Below are positions 8,368 through 17,088 of a stretch of 64,000 bases of DNA, in pieces (the first letter of the stretch is position 1; the number at the start of each line of letters is the position of its first letter). The translations under genes were made by a program, and so were the position numbers. A model generated the notes under the pieces. The model was not told the origin of the DNA and made no database searches. It saw only the letters and a list, made by a program, of their open reading frames with translations. Origin of the DNA: Pseudomonas chlororaphis. GTDB taxonomy: Bacteria; Pseudomonadota; Gammaproteobacteria; Pseudomonadales; Pseudomonadaceae. Where the stretch lies: the NCBI RefSeq assembly GCF_001921865.1, contig NZ_MSCT01000023.1, positions 1 to 64,000 on the forward strand, given 5' to 3'.

Positions 8368-8384
8368 GCTATCAGATCGATAGC
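8368..8384. promoter_or_regulatory. Inverted repeat in the bufC-cfaB gap
   Basis: GCTATC-AGATC-GATAGC is a 6-bp inverted repeat followed by a T6 run at 8391-8396. It is too weak and too far from the T run to call a terminator. It may be an operator or the distal part of the cfaB promoter. Confidence 0.25.
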
Positions 8385-8445
8385 CTGCTATTTTTTCAGT
8401 ATGGTCTAACCTCACTCAGACGTCTGAAACAAGGGGGGATTATCC

Positions 8446-9633
8446 ATGCTCGCGCAACTTCCACCGGCCTTACAGAATCTGCAATTACCGCTGCGTCTGC
8501 GACTCTGGGACGGCCACGAATTCAACCTGGGGCCGGCGCCCAGCGTCACCATTGTGGTCAAGGACCCGCAACTGGTTACCCAACTCACCCATCCCACTCT
8601 CGACTCGCTGGGGGCGGCGTTCGTCGAGGGCAAACTGGAGCTTGAAGGTTCGATCAGCGATGTCATCCGGGTCTGCGACGAACTGAGCCAGGCCCTGCTG
8701 GCGGGGGAAGAGGACGCGCAGCCGGTGCGTTCCTACCATGACAAGGCCACGGACGCGGCGGCCATTTCCTACCATTACGACCTTTCCAACGAGTTCTATC
8801 AGCTGTGGCTCGACAGCGACATGGCCTATTCCTGCGCCTATTTCGAGACCGGCAGCGAGAGCCTGGAGCAGGCCCAGCAAGCCAAATTCCGCCACCTGTG
8901 CCGCAAGCTGCGCCTGCAGCCCGGCGAGTACCTGCTGGATGTCGGCTGCGGCTGGGGTGGGCTGGCGCGTTATGCGGCGCGGGAATTCGGGGTCAAGGTC
9001 TTCGGCATCACCCTGAGCAAGGAGCAGCTGGAGCTGGCCCGCGAGCGAGTGGCCGCCGAAGGGCTGCAGGACCAGGTGGAACTGCAACTGCTGGACTACC
9101 GCGATCTGCCGCAGGACGGGCGTTTCGACAAGGTGGTGAGCGTCGGCATGTTCGAGCATGTGGGCCACGCCAACCTGGCGCAGTACTGCAAGACTCTGTT
9201 CGGCGCGGTGCGCGAAGGCGGCCTGGTGATGAACCACGGCATCACCGCCAAGCACACCGATGGACGGCCCGTGGGCCGCGGTGCCGGGGACTTCATCGAG
9301 AAGTACGTGTTCCCCAACGGCGAGCTGCCGCACCTGTCGATGATCTCGGCCGAGATCAGCGAAGCGGGGCTGGAGATCGTCGACGTCGAAAGCCTGCGCC
9401 TGCATTACGCCCGCACCCTGGACCACTGGAGCGAGCGCCTGGAAGACAACCTGGAAGCCGCCGCCCGGATGGTGCCCGAGCAGGCCCTGCGCATCTGGCG
9501 CCTGTACCTGGCCGGCTGTGCCTACGCCTTCGCTCGCGGCTGGATCAACCTGCACCAGATTCTCGCGGTCAAGGCCCACGCCGACGGTGGTCATGAGCTG
9601 CCCTGGACCCGCGACGACTTGTATTACCCCTGA
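8446..9633 (+). CDS. cfaB: Cyclopropane-fatty-acyl-phospholipid synthase
   Basis: A 395-residue S-adenosylmethionine-dependent methyltransferase that adds a methylene bridge to the cis double bond of membrane phospholipid acyl chains. The SAM-binding motif VGCGWGGLARYAA is near residues 166-178. YHYDLSNEFYQLWLD and MAYSCAYF match the Cfa family substrate region, and the length fits E. coli Cfa (382). The N-terminal 100 residues are the lipid-binding domain. The ATG at 8446 has an AAGGGGGG ribosome site. In P. putida the homologous cfaB is RpoS-controlled and lies beside a cardiolipin synthase gene, as here. Confidence 0.93.
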   Translation: MLAQLPPALQNLQLPLRLRLWDGHEFNLGPAPSVTIVVKDPQLVTQLTHPTLDSLGAAFVEGKLELEGSISDVIRVCDELSQALLAGEEDAQPVRSYHDKATDAAAISYHYDLSNEFYQLWLDSDMAYSCAYFETGSESLEQAQQAKFRHLCRKLRLQPGEYLLDVGCGWGGLARYAAREFGVKVFGITLSKEQLELARERVAAEGLQDQVELQLLDYRDLPQDGRFDKVVSVGMFEHVGHANLAQYCKTLFGAVREGGLVMNHGITAKHTDGRPVGRGAGDFIEKYVFPNGELPHLSMISAEISEAGLEIVDVESLRLHYARTLDHWSERLEDNLEAAARMVPEQALRIWRLYLAGCAYAFARGWINLHQILAVKAHADGGHELPWTRDDLYYP

Positions 9634-9643
9634 ATCGCCGGTT

Positions 9644-11083
9644 TTAGAGGATCGGTGAAATAAGCCGGGCGACCCGCATGCCGAGCTGTTGCAGACGGTG
9701 GGTTTGCCGGCTTTCGTCCTTGGCGATTTCCCGGGAGCGCTCGAAGTCGAGGTTGAGCATATGCTCCACCTCGCTGGCGAAGGCGTCGTCGACGGTCAGC
9801 AACATCACCTCGAAATTCAGGCGGAACGAACGGTTGTCCAGGTTGGCGCTGCCGATCGCGCTGATTTCGTTGTCGATCAGCACCACTTTCTGGTGCAGGA
9901 AACCCGGTTGATAACGGAATACCCGGACTCCGGCGCGTACCGCTTCGAAGGCGTACAGGCTGGACGCCGCGTAGACGATCCGGTGGTCCGGGCGCGAGGG
10001 CAGGAGGATGCGTACGTCCACGCCGCGCAGCACCGCCAGGCGCAAGGCGGCGAAGACGGCTTCGTCGGGCACGAAGTACGGGCTGGTGATCCACACCCGT
10101 TCGGTAGCTGCGTGGATGGCTTCGACGAAGAACAGCGAGCAGGTTTCGTACGGGTCCGCGGGGCCGCTGGCCAGCACCTGGCACAACACGCCCTCGTCGG
10201 GGTAGGTGTCCGGCAGGATCAGCGGCGGCAATTGCCGCGAGGCCCAGAACCAGTCCTCGGCGAAGGACTCTTGTAGGCAGGCCACCACCGGGCCGCTGAC
10301 GGCCACGTGGGTGTCGCGCCAGGGGGCCAGCGGCGGCTTCTTGCCCAGGTATTCGTCACCGACGTTATGCCCGCCGACAAAGCCCAGCAGGCCATCGACG
10401 ACCACGATCTTGCGGTGGTTGCGAAAGTTGATCTGGAAGCGGTTGAGCCAGCCGCTGCGGGTGGCGAAGGCATGCACCTGGGCCCCGGCATCGCGTAGCG
10501 GCTGCACGTAGGAGTGGGGCAGGGAATGGCTGCCGATGCGGTCGTAGAGCAGGTGGATCGCCACGCCTTCGCCGGCCTTTTTCAGCAGCAGGGCTTGCAG
10601 GCGCCGGCCAAGGTCGTCGTCGTGGATGATGAAGAACTGGATCAGCACCGCAGTGCGGGCGCGCTCGATGGCGGCGAAAATCGCTTCGAAAGTGGCGTCG
10701 CCGTTGACCAGCAATTGCACGTGGTTGCTGGCCAGGCACGGCATGCGCCCCAGCTTGGGCATGGCCCGCAGCGAGGTGTAGGCCTTCGAGGCGCGAGCGC
10801 TCAGCGCTTCCTCGACCCAGGGCCGCCAGTTCAGGTCGTTGATGGCCTTGCGCATCTCGACGTTGGCCTGGCGCCGCGCCTTGATATAGGCATCGAAGGT
10901 GCTGCGGCCAAACACCAGGTAGGGGATCAGGGTCAGGTACGGCATGAACATCAGCGACAGGGCCCAGGCAATGGCGCCTTGGGCGGTCCTGACGGTCAAC
11001 ACCGCGTGGATGGCGGCGATCAGGCCGAGAAAATGCAGCGTGGCAATCAGATAGCCGAAAATGTGCGGGCCAAAATAATCCAT
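9644..11083 (-). CDS. cls: Cardiolipin synthase
   Basis: A 479-residue membrane phospholipase-D-superfamily enzyme that condenses two phosphatidylglycerols into cardiolipin. Two N-terminal membrane spans (about 5-28 and 36-58) precede two HKD catalytic motifs: HRK at 223-225 with the following VVVDG, and HQK beginning at His397 with the downstream GSANLD. I chose the ATG at 11083 (MDYFGPHIF), which has AGGAG about 12 bases before it; nine more codons are open upstream but carry no known homology. The gene converges on cfaB with a 10-bp gap, so both membrane-lipid genes end back to back. Confidence 0.93.
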   Translation of the reverse strand: MDYFGPHIFGYLIATLHFLGLIAAIHAVLTVRTAQGAIAWALSLMFMPYLTLIPYLVFGRSTFDAYIKARRQANVEMRKAINDLNWRPWVEEALSARASKAYTSLRAMPKLGRMPCLASNHVQLLVNGDATFEAIFAAIERARTAVLIQFFIIHDDDLGRRLQALLLKKAGEGVAIHLLYDRIGSHSLPHSYVQPLRDAGAQVHAFATRSGWLNRFQINFRNHRKIVVVDGLLGFVGGHNVGDEYLGKKPPLAPWRDTHVAVSGPVVACLQESFAEDWFWASRQLPPLILPDTYPDEGVLCQVLASGPADPYETCSLFFVEAIHAATERVWITSPYFVPDEAVFAALRLAVLRGVDVRILLPSRPDHRIVYAASSLYAFEAVRAGVRVFRYQPGFLHQKVVLIDNEISAIGSANLDNRSFRLNFEVMLLTVDDAFASEVEHMLNLDFERSREIAKDESRQTHRLQQLGMRVARLISPIL

Positions 11084-11312
11084 GGGGCAACCTTGCTCCT
11101 GAAGATTCAATGCCTGGGGTCTGGACGAAAAGTGACTACGCGCTGGGCGCCTTCGGCGTTACGCAGAAGCAGACTCGCCTGAGCGCCGCTCGCCGACGTT
11201 CCATACAGACCCTAACAGACCATGTTCCACAGCGATTGTCGCTAATTAATTCCCCATGCAACGCCGCTGCGTTTTTGACGTCTAACGGCCACTACTGTCT
11301 AGGAGTCATTCG

Positions 11313-11834
11313 ATGAAGCTTCGTCTACTGGGTTTGGCCATGGCTGCCGTTGTGTCGCTTCCGCTGGCCGCGCAGGCCCAGATGCTGCAACCGGGCCTGT
11401 GGGAGCTGACCACCAGCAATATGAAAGTCGACGACCAGAGCCTGCCGGATCTGTCGTTGATTCTTGGCCAGTTGCAGCAACAGCTGACCCCCGAGCAACG
11501 GGCGCAGTTGGAGAAGCAGGGCGTGACCATGGGCGGCAAGGGCATCCGTGTGTGCCTGACGCCGGAGCAGGTGAAGTCCGACACCATTCCGCTGCAAGAC
11601 CCGCAATCGGGCTGCCGCCAGGAGGTCACCGACCGGACGTCCAACCAGTGGAAATTCCGCTTCAGCTGTCCGAAAGCCCAAGGTTCGGGCGTGGCGAAAT
11701 TCCTCAGCGACCGCGAGTTCACCACTAACGTCAACGGCACCTTCAATGCCACCGGGTTCCAGCAGAAGGGCAGCATGGACACCCGCGCGGTGTGGCTGGG
11801 GCAGGACTGCGGGACCGTCAAGCCAAGGGCCTGA
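11313..11834 (+). CDS. DUF3617 domain exported protein
   Basis: The 173-residue protein begins with a clear Sec signal peptide (cleavage about AQA-QM, residue 22). The mature part opens with LQPGLWELTTSN, the hallmark of DUF3617, and carries three Cys in the second half that could pair in the periplasm. The family's function is unknown. It stands alone: it is divergent from cls and converges on the long zinc operon, with a REP element between. Nothing in its promoter resembles a Zur box. Confidence 0.8.
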   Translation: MKLRLLGLAMAAVVSLPLAAQAQMLQPGLWELTTSNMKVDDQSLPDLSLILGQLQQQLTPEQRAQLEKQGVTMGGKGIRVCLTPEQVKSDTIPLQDPQSGCRQEVTDRTSNQWKFRFSCPKAQGSGVAKFLSDREFTTNVNGTFNATGFQQKGSMDTRAVWLGQDCGTVKPRA

Positions 11835-11835
11835 A

Positions 11836-11906
11836 AAGCATCGCGAGCAAGCTCGCTCCTACAAGGATCTACGTGATCCCCTGTAGGAGCGGGCTTGCTC
11901 GCGATG
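11836..11906. repeat. Paired REP elements, inverted
   Basis: Two copies of a pseudomonad REP palindrome (core GAGCAAGCTCGCTCCTACA and its complement) face each other between two converging genes. The pair can fold into a large hairpin and may act as a bidirectional transcription barrier. Confidence 0.85.
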
Positions 11907-11915
11907 GCCTCCTCG

Positions 11916-13814
11916 CTACAACGCCAACCGCATGCGTTCCACCACCTCGCTCACTGCCATCCGCCCTAGGTCTTCGCCGTGGCGGCTGCGCAAACTGACA
12001 AATCCTCCGTCCTTTTCCTTGTCGCCGATCACCAGCAGGTACGGCACCTTTTGCAGGCTGTGCTCGCGGATCTTGTAGCTGATCTTCTCGTTGCGCAGGT
12101 CGGTGCTGGCGCGCACGCCGTGCTGGCGCAGGGTGTCGCACACGGCTTGGGCGTAATCGGCCTGTCCCTCGCTGATGTTGATCACCACCGCCTGGCGCGG
12201 GGCCAGCCAGCACGGCAGGGCGCCGCTGTAATGCTCGATGAGGATGCCGATGAAGCGCTCCAGCGAACCGAACAACGCCCGGTGCAGCATCACCGGGCGC
12301 TGGCGTTCGCCCTGTTCGTCGATGTAGCCGATATCGAAACGTTCCGGCAGGTTGAGGTCGACCTGCAGGGTGCCGCATTGCCAATCGCGGCCGATGGCAT
12401 CGCGCAGCACGAATTCCAGTTTCGGGCCGTAGAACGCGCCCTCGCCGGGGTTGACCCGGTAGTCGATGGCCATCGTGTCCAGGGCGCCGGACAACGCGCC
12501 TTCCAGCTGATCCCAGACCGCGTCGCTGCCGATGCGATGGTCCGGCCGGGTGGACAGCTTGACGGCTACGTCGTCGAAGCCGAAGTCGCGATAGATGTCG
12601 AACACCAGGGCGATGGTGCGTTCGCATTCGGCCTGCATCTGCGCCGGGGTGCAGAAGATGTGGGCGTCGTCCTGGGTGAAGTGGCGTACCCGCAGCAAGC
12701 CGTGCAACGCGCCGGAAGGCTCGTAACGATGGACCTTGCCGAACTCGGCGATGCGCAGCGGCAGGTCGCGGTAGCTCTTCAGGCCACGAGCGAAGATCGA
12801 CACCGCGCCGGGGCAGTTCATCGGCTTGAGGGCGAATACCCGCTGATCCTCGGTGGTGGTGCTGAACATATGGTCGCGGTAGTTCTGCCAGTGCCCGGAG
12901 GTTTCCCAGAGGCCGCGGTCCATCACGTCCGGGGTATTCACTTCCTGGTAGCCGGCCTGGTCCTGGCGCCGACGCATGTAGCCGAGCAACTGCTGGAACA
13001 GGGTCCAGCCCCGGGGGTGCCAGAACACCGAGCCGGGCGCGCAGTCGTCGAAGTGGAACAGGTCCAGTTGCTGGCCGAGCTTGCGGTGGTCGCGCTTGCC
13101 GGCTTCTTCCAGGCGCGTCAGGTAGTCCTTGAGGTCCTTGGGCGTGGCCCAGCAGGTGCCGTAGATCCGTTGCAGCGGCGCGTTCCTGGCGTCGCCGCGC
13201 CAGTAGGAACCGGCGACCTTGGTCAACTTGAACGCTTGCAGGATGCCGGTGAACGGCACATGCGGGCCGCGGCACAGGTCCTCGAAGTCGCCCTGGCGGT
13301 ACAGCGACAGCCGCTGCCCCGGCGGCATGTCGCGGACCAGCTCGACCTTGTAGCGCTCGCCCAGGCTGGTGAAATACTCCAGGGCCTCATCGCGGGACAG
13401 CTCGCGCCGGCGCACCGCGTGGTTGGTCGCCGCCAACCGGACCATGCGCGTTTCGATGCATTGCAGGTCGTCGGGGGTGAAAGGCCGCTCGTAGGCGAAG
13501 TCGTAGAAGAAGCCGTCTTCGATCACCGGGCCGACGGCGACCTGGGCCGTGGGGTACAACTCTTTCACGGCCATGGCCAAGAGGTGCGCGCAGGAATGGC
13601 GCAGGACCTCCAGGCCCTCGGGCTCGCGGGCGGTGACGATGCTGACCTGGGCATCGCCCTCGAGCATGAAGGCGCAATCCTCCAAGTGCCCATTGACCCG
13701 GCCGGCCACCGCGGCCCTGGCCAGGCCGACACCGATACTGGCGGCCACCTCGTAGACGGAAAGCGGCTGGTCGTACTCACGGTGCGAGCCGTCTGGCAGG
13801 GTGATGCGGATCAT
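11916..13814 (-). CDS. thrS2: Threonyl-tRNA synthetase paralog in the zinc-response operon
   Basis: A complete 632-residue class II synthetase charging tRNA-Thr. It has a TGS domain (1-61), an editing domain with HSCAH at 73-77 and a later CRGPH, the catalytic core, and the C-terminal anticodon-binding domain (last about 110 residues). The three catalytic zinc ligands of bacterial ThrRS appear retained: Cys in MNCPG, His in DDAHIFC and His in LHRALFG. So it is not zinc-free, and an advantage at low zinc would have to come from affinity or abundance. Zur-regulated ThrRS copies are known in other bacteria. The ATG at 13814 has AAGGA upstream and starts the TGS domain directly. It is last in the folE2-to-thrS operon, 47 bp after pyrC. 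Confidence 0.9.
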   Translation of the reverse strand: MIRITLPDGSHREYDQPLSVYEVAASIGVGLARAAVAGRVNGHLEDCAFMLEGDAQVSIVTAREPEGLEVLRHSCAHLLAMAVKELYPTAQVAVGPVIEDGFFYDFAYERPFTPDDLQCIETRMVRLAATNHAVRRRELSRDEALEYFTSLGERYKVELVRDMPPGQRLSLYRQGDFEDLCRGPHVPFTGILQAFKLTKVAGSYWRGDARNAPLQRIYGTCWATPKDLKDYLTRLEEAGKRDHRKLGQQLDLFHFDDCAPGSVFWHPRGWTLFQQLLGYMRRRQDQAGYQEVNTPDVMDRGLWETSGHWQNYRDHMFSTTTEDQRVFALKPMNCPGAVSIFARGLKSYRDLPLRIAEFGKVHRYEPSGALHGLLRVRHFTQDDAHIFCTPAQMQAECERTIALVFDIYRDFGFDDVAVKLSTRPDHRIGSDAVWDQLEGALSGALDTMAIDYRVNPGEGAFYGPKLEFVLRDAIGRDWQCGTLQVDLNLPERFDIGYIDEQGERQRPVMLHRALFGSLERFIGILIEHYSGALPCWLAPRQAVVINISEGQADYAQAVCDTLRQHGVRASTDLRNEKISYKIREHSLQKVPYLLVIGDKEKDGGFVSLRSRHGEDLGRMAVSEVVERMRLAL

Positions 13815-13861
13815 CGAGGGTGTTCCTTGGCGTTTCATGGGGAGGTCATCGGGCGATAGGG

Positions 13862-15199
13862 TCAGCGGGTAAAGCGCAGCGGCAGGCCCTGGCAGTTGTC
13901 GTACAGGCGCCCGGCGTGCCAGGCGAGTTGCCCCGACACCAGGGTGGTGGCGACGCTGTGGCGAAAATTTCGTTCGGCAAAGGGCGTCCAGCCGCACTGG
14001 GCGAGGATCGGCTGGCGGGCCACGGCCAGGCCCTCGGGTTCGGGCCGGATCAGCACCAGGTCGGCCCAGTAGCCTTCGCGCAGGTAGCCGCGGTCGGGAA
14101 TGGCGAACAGGTCGGCGACCCGGTGGCTGGTTTTCTCCACCAGGGTGGTCAGGGGCAGCACGTTGTCGGCCACCAGTTCCAGCAGGGCGGGCAGGGCGTG
14201 TTGCACCAGCGGCAAACCGGAGGGCGCTTGTCGGTAGGGCAGCTGTTTTTGCGCCCAGGTATGCGGCGCGTGATCGCTACCGATCACATCCAGGCGGTTG
14301 TCGAGCAGGGCCTGGCGCAAGGCGTCGCGATCGCCGCGGGTCTTGATCGCCGGGTTGCATTTGATCAGGTGCCCGAGGCGCGCGTAGTCGCGGTCGTCGA
14401 ACAGCAGGTGGTGCAGGCAGACCTCGGCGGTGATGCGTTTCTGTGCCAGGGGCTTGTCCTCGAACAGCGCCAGTTCGCGAGCGCTGGTTAAGTGCAAGAC
14501 GTGCAGGCGCGTTCCGTGGCGCTTGGCCAGGGCCACGGCCAGCGACGAAGAGCGGTAGCAGGCTTCGGCATCGCGGATCAGCGGGTGGGCGACGGCGGGA
14601 ATCGCTTCGCCGAAACGTTCCTGCATGCGCTGCTCGTTGGCCAGGATGCTCGGTGTGTGTTCGCAGTGCGCCAGGAGGATGGTCGGCACCTCGGCGAACA
14701 GGCGTTCCAGGACCTGCGGATCGTCCACCAGCATGTTGCCGGTGGAGGCGCCCATGAACACCTTGACCCCGGCCACCAGGCTCGGGTCGAGGGCGGCGAC
14801 GGTGTCGAGGTTGTCGCGGCTGACCCCGAAGTGAAAGCCATAGTTGGCCACCGAGTTGATGGCCGCGCGGCGCTTCTTGTCCTCCAGGGCGGCCAGGCTC
14901 AGGGTCGCGGGCTGGGTGTTGGGCATGTCCATGAAGCTGGTGATGCCGCCCGCCACGGCCGCTCGCGACTCGCTGTGGAAGCTGCCTTTTTCCGGCGCGC
15001 CCGGGTCGCGGAAATGCACCTGGTCGTCGATCATCCCGGGCAGCAGCCACTGGCCCTGGACGTCGATCTCGGTGCGGGCGTTCTCGCCCTCGATGCTGCT
15101 GGCGATCTTCACGATGCGCCCGTGGTCCACCCGCAGGTCGGCCTCGAACTCACGTCCTTCGTTGACCAGCCGGGCATTGCGAATCAGCACGCTGTCCAT
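13862..15199 (-). CDS. pyrC: Dihydroorotase paralog (PyrC/PyrQ type)
   Basis: A 445-residue amidohydrolase that cyclises carbamoyl-aspartate to dihydroorotate in pyrimidine synthesis. The fold landmarks are in place: carboxylated-Lys candidate Lys146 in GVKVFMG, His178 in LLAHCEH, His236 in LHVLHLTS and Asp309 in GSDHAPH. The first metal motif, normally HxH, reads Gln60-Val-His62 (DDQVHF), so one canonical zinc ligand is missing. This matches the pseudomonad pyrQ-type paralogs induced by zinc shortage and suggests a different metal need. It starts two bases after the carbonic anhydrase stop. The ATG at 15199 gives a start that matches the family. Confidence 0.9.
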   Translation of the reverse strand: MDSVLIRNARLVNEGREFEADLRVDHGRIVKIASSIEGENARTEIDVQGQWLLPGMIDDQVHFRDPGAPEKGSFHSESRAAVAGGITSFMDMPNTQPATLSLAALEDKKRRAAINSVANYGFHFGVSRDNLDTVAALDPSLVAGVKVFMGASTGNMLVDDPQVLERLFAEVPTILLAHCEHTPSILANEQRMQERFGEAIPAVAHPLIRDAEACYRSSSLAVALAKRHGTRLHVLHLTSARELALFEDKPLAQKRITAEVCLHHLLFDDRDYARLGHLIKCNPAIKTRGDRDALRQALLDNRLDVIGSDHAPHTWAQKQLPYRQAPSGLPLVQHALPALLELVADNVLPLTTLVEKTSHRVADLFAIPDRGYLREGYWADLVLIRPEPEGLAVARQPILAQCGWTPFAERNFRHSVATTLVSGQLAWHAGRLYDNCQGLPLRFTR

Positions 15200-15201
15200 G
15201 C

Positions 15202-15762
15202 TCAGAACTCGTTCTGCAGGGCTTTGTAGCCCCGCACCAGGTCGACGTTGGTGCGCGCCACGTCTTCGGAAAACTCCGAGGCGCTGACGCTCACCGGGGG
15301 AAATTGCGAGAGGTCGGTGTTCGGCCCGATGCGGGTGGTGGAGGGCACGTAGAAACCCTGCGGCAGGTCGCGGCCGTCGACCACCGAGTTGTGCCGGACC
15401 ACGCTGCCGTTGCCGACCGCGCAGTTGAACAGCACGCTGTTGAAGCCGATGAATACCCGGTCGCCGACCGTGCACGGGCCATGGACGATGGAGCGGTGGG
15501 CAATGGAACTGAACTCGCCAATGGTCACCGCCGCGCCGGATTTGGAGTGGATCACCACGCCGTCCTGGATGTTCGAGTTGGCGCCGATGACGATCGGGTC
15601 CATGGCGCCGTGTTCGTTGACCTCGTCGGCGCGGATCACCGCGTAGGGGCCGACGAAGACGTTCTCGCCGATGACCACCTTGCCGCAGATGATGGCGGTC
15701 TTGTCGACGTAGGCCGACTCGGCGATGACCGGCAGATCGCCGGAAGGGTTCTTGCGAATCAT
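15202..15762 (-). CDS. Gamma-class carbonic anhydrase family protein
   Basis: A 186-residue left-handed beta-helix (hexapeptide-repeat) protein of the gamma-carbonic anhydrase family, predicted to hydrate CO2 as a trimer. The three metal-binding His are visible: His72 in VVIHSKSG, and His89 and His94 in AHRSIVHGP. Gamma enzymes can work with iron or cobalt in place of zinc, which explains membership in a zinc-sparing operon. The ATG overlaps the hisI stop by four bases. The equivalent P. aeruginosa gene lies next to folE2 and pyrQ in a zinc-regulated cluster. Enzymatic activity is not proven by sequence. Confidence 0.88.
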   Translation of the reverse strand: MIRKNPSGDLPVIAESAYVDKTAIICGKVVIGENVFVGPYAVIRADEVNEHGAMDPIVIGANSNIQDGVVIHSKSGAAVTIGEFSSIAHRSIVHGPCTVGDRVFIGFNSVLFNCAVGNGSVVRHNSVVDGRDLPQGFYVPSTTRIGPNTDLSQFPPVSVSASEFSEDVARTNVDLVRGYKALQNEF

Positions 15763-16196
15763 GCAGGGAGCTCCTGGAGCGACGCGCCGATGACCTGTAC
15801 CGCACCGTCGCGAATGGCGTTGTAGAAACAGTTGGCGCGCCCGGTGTGGCAGGCCGGGCCTTGTTGGTCCACCAGCAGCAGGACCGCGTCGCCGTCGCAG
15901 TCCAGGCGCGCCTCGATCAGCAGTTGGCGGTGCCCCGAGCTTTCGCCCTTGCGCCACAGTTTTTGGCGCGAGCGCGACCAGTAGCAGACCTGTTCGCTGG
16001 CCAGGGTCTCGACCAGCGCCGGCCGGTTCATCCAGGCCAGCATCAGCACCTCGCCGGTGTCGTGCTGCTGGGCGATGGCGGCGATCAGGCCGTCGGCGTT
16101 CCACGGCAAGGCATCGAGCACTTCGGCTAGTGGCCAACGGCTGCCCGCAGGCGCAGTTTCCAGGTCGAGCATCGACAACGGCGGGCGTGGATTCAT
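15759..16196 (-). CDS. hisI: Phosphoribosyl-AMP cyclohydrolase paralog
   Basis: A 145-residue monofunctional HisI that opens the adenine ring of phosphoribosyl-AMP in histidine synthesis. Signature stretches are MLAWMNRPAL, YWSRSRQKLW, LDCDGD and GPACHTGRANCFY. The three zinc-binding Cys of the family (Cys100, Cys116, Cys123) and the Asp cluster (99-103) are retained, so the ligand set is not altered as it is in dksA2. Its place between znuA and the carbonic anhydrase gene, overlapping both by four bases, argues that it is a stress-induced duplicate. The housekeeping hisI would be elsewhere with hisE. Confidence 0.9.
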   Translation of the reverse strand: MNPRPPLSMLDLETAPAGSRWPLAEVLDALPWNADGLIAAIAQQHDTGEVLMLAWMNRPALVETLASEQVCYWSRSRQKLWRKGESSGHRQLLIEARLDCDGDAVLLLVDQQGPACHTGRANCFYNAIRDGAVQVIGASLQELPA

Positions 16197-17077
16197 GGCT
16201 GGCTCAGGGCGTCGTACAGGGTGTTCAGGTTGTATTCGAACAACCCGGTGAAGGTGCTGGCCGGCCCTTGGGCGGCGAGGGCGTCGGAGTAGAGGGTGCC
16301 GCCGATGCGCGCGCCGCTTTCGTCGGCGATCTGCTTGAGCAGGCGCGCGTCCTTGATGTTTTCCATGAACACCGCCTTGACCTTGGCGTCGCGGATCTGG
16401 GTGATCAGCGTCGCGACTTCGGCGGCCGAAGGTTCGCGTTCGGTGGACAGGCCCTGGGGCGCCATGAAGTCGATGCCGTAGGCCTGGCCCAGGTAACCGA
16501 AGGCGTCGTGGGAGGTGACGATCTTGCGGTTGCCCGGCGGCAGCGCGCCGAACTTGGCCTTGGCCTCGGCGAGCAGGGCGTAGATGCGTTGCAGGTAGGC
16601 CTGGCTGTTGCGCTGGTAGTCGGCCTGGTGCGTCGGGTCGGCGGCGACCAGCGCCTTGGTGATGTTGTTCACGTAGAGCTCAGCGTTCGCCAGGTTATGC
16701 CAGGCGTGGGGGTCGGGCACGGTCTCACCGTCTTCGTCCAGGGAGCGCGGGATTACCCCGCGGCTGGCGGTGACCAGCGTGGCCTTGGTGCCGGTGCTGG
16801 CCACCAGGCGATCCAGCCAGGGCTCGAAACCCAGGCCGTTCTTGATGATCAGCCGGGCCTTGAGCAGGGCCTTGGCATCGTCCGGGGTCGGTTCGTAGGT
16901 GTGGGCGTCGGCATCCGGGCCGACCATGTCGGTGACCTGGATATGCTCGCCGCCGATCTGTTGGGTGATGTCGGCGAGGATGCTGAAGCTGGTGACCACG
17001 GCAAGCTTGTCCGCGGCCTCGGCGGTCGATAGCGACAGCGGCAGCAGCAGACTGAACAGCACGAGTAGAGCGCGCAT
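16193..17077 (-). CDS. znuA: ZnuA-like zinc-binding periplasmic protein
   Basis: A 294-residue cluster A-I (SBP_bac_9) binding protein with a signal peptide ending about residue 21. The metal site is His59, His124 (DPHAW), His190 (TSHDAFGYLG) and Asp265. It lacks the long His/Asp-rich loop of classical ZnuA; the segment before His124 is short and acidic instead. The protein captures Zn (possibly Mn) in the periplasm and feeds ZnuB. The ATG at 17077 has GAGG ahead; an ATG five codons upstream is weaker. It is preceded by znuB (11-bp gap) and overlaps hisI. Confidence 0.88.
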   Translation of the reverse strand: MRALLVLFSLLLPLSLSTAEAADKLAVVTSFSILADITQQIGGEHIQVTDMVGPDADAHTYEPTPDDAKALLKARLIIKNGLGFEPWLDRLVASTGTKATLVTASRGVIPRSLDEDGETVPDPHAWHNLANAELYVNNITKALVAADPTHQADYQRNSQAYLQRIYALLAEAKAKFGALPPGNRKIVTSHDAFGYLGQAYGIDFMAPQGLSTEREPSAAEVATLITQIRDAKVKAVFMENIKDARLLKQIADESGARIGGTLYSDALAAQGPASTFTGLFEYNLNTLYDALSQP

Positions 17078-17088
17078 CGGGAAGCACC

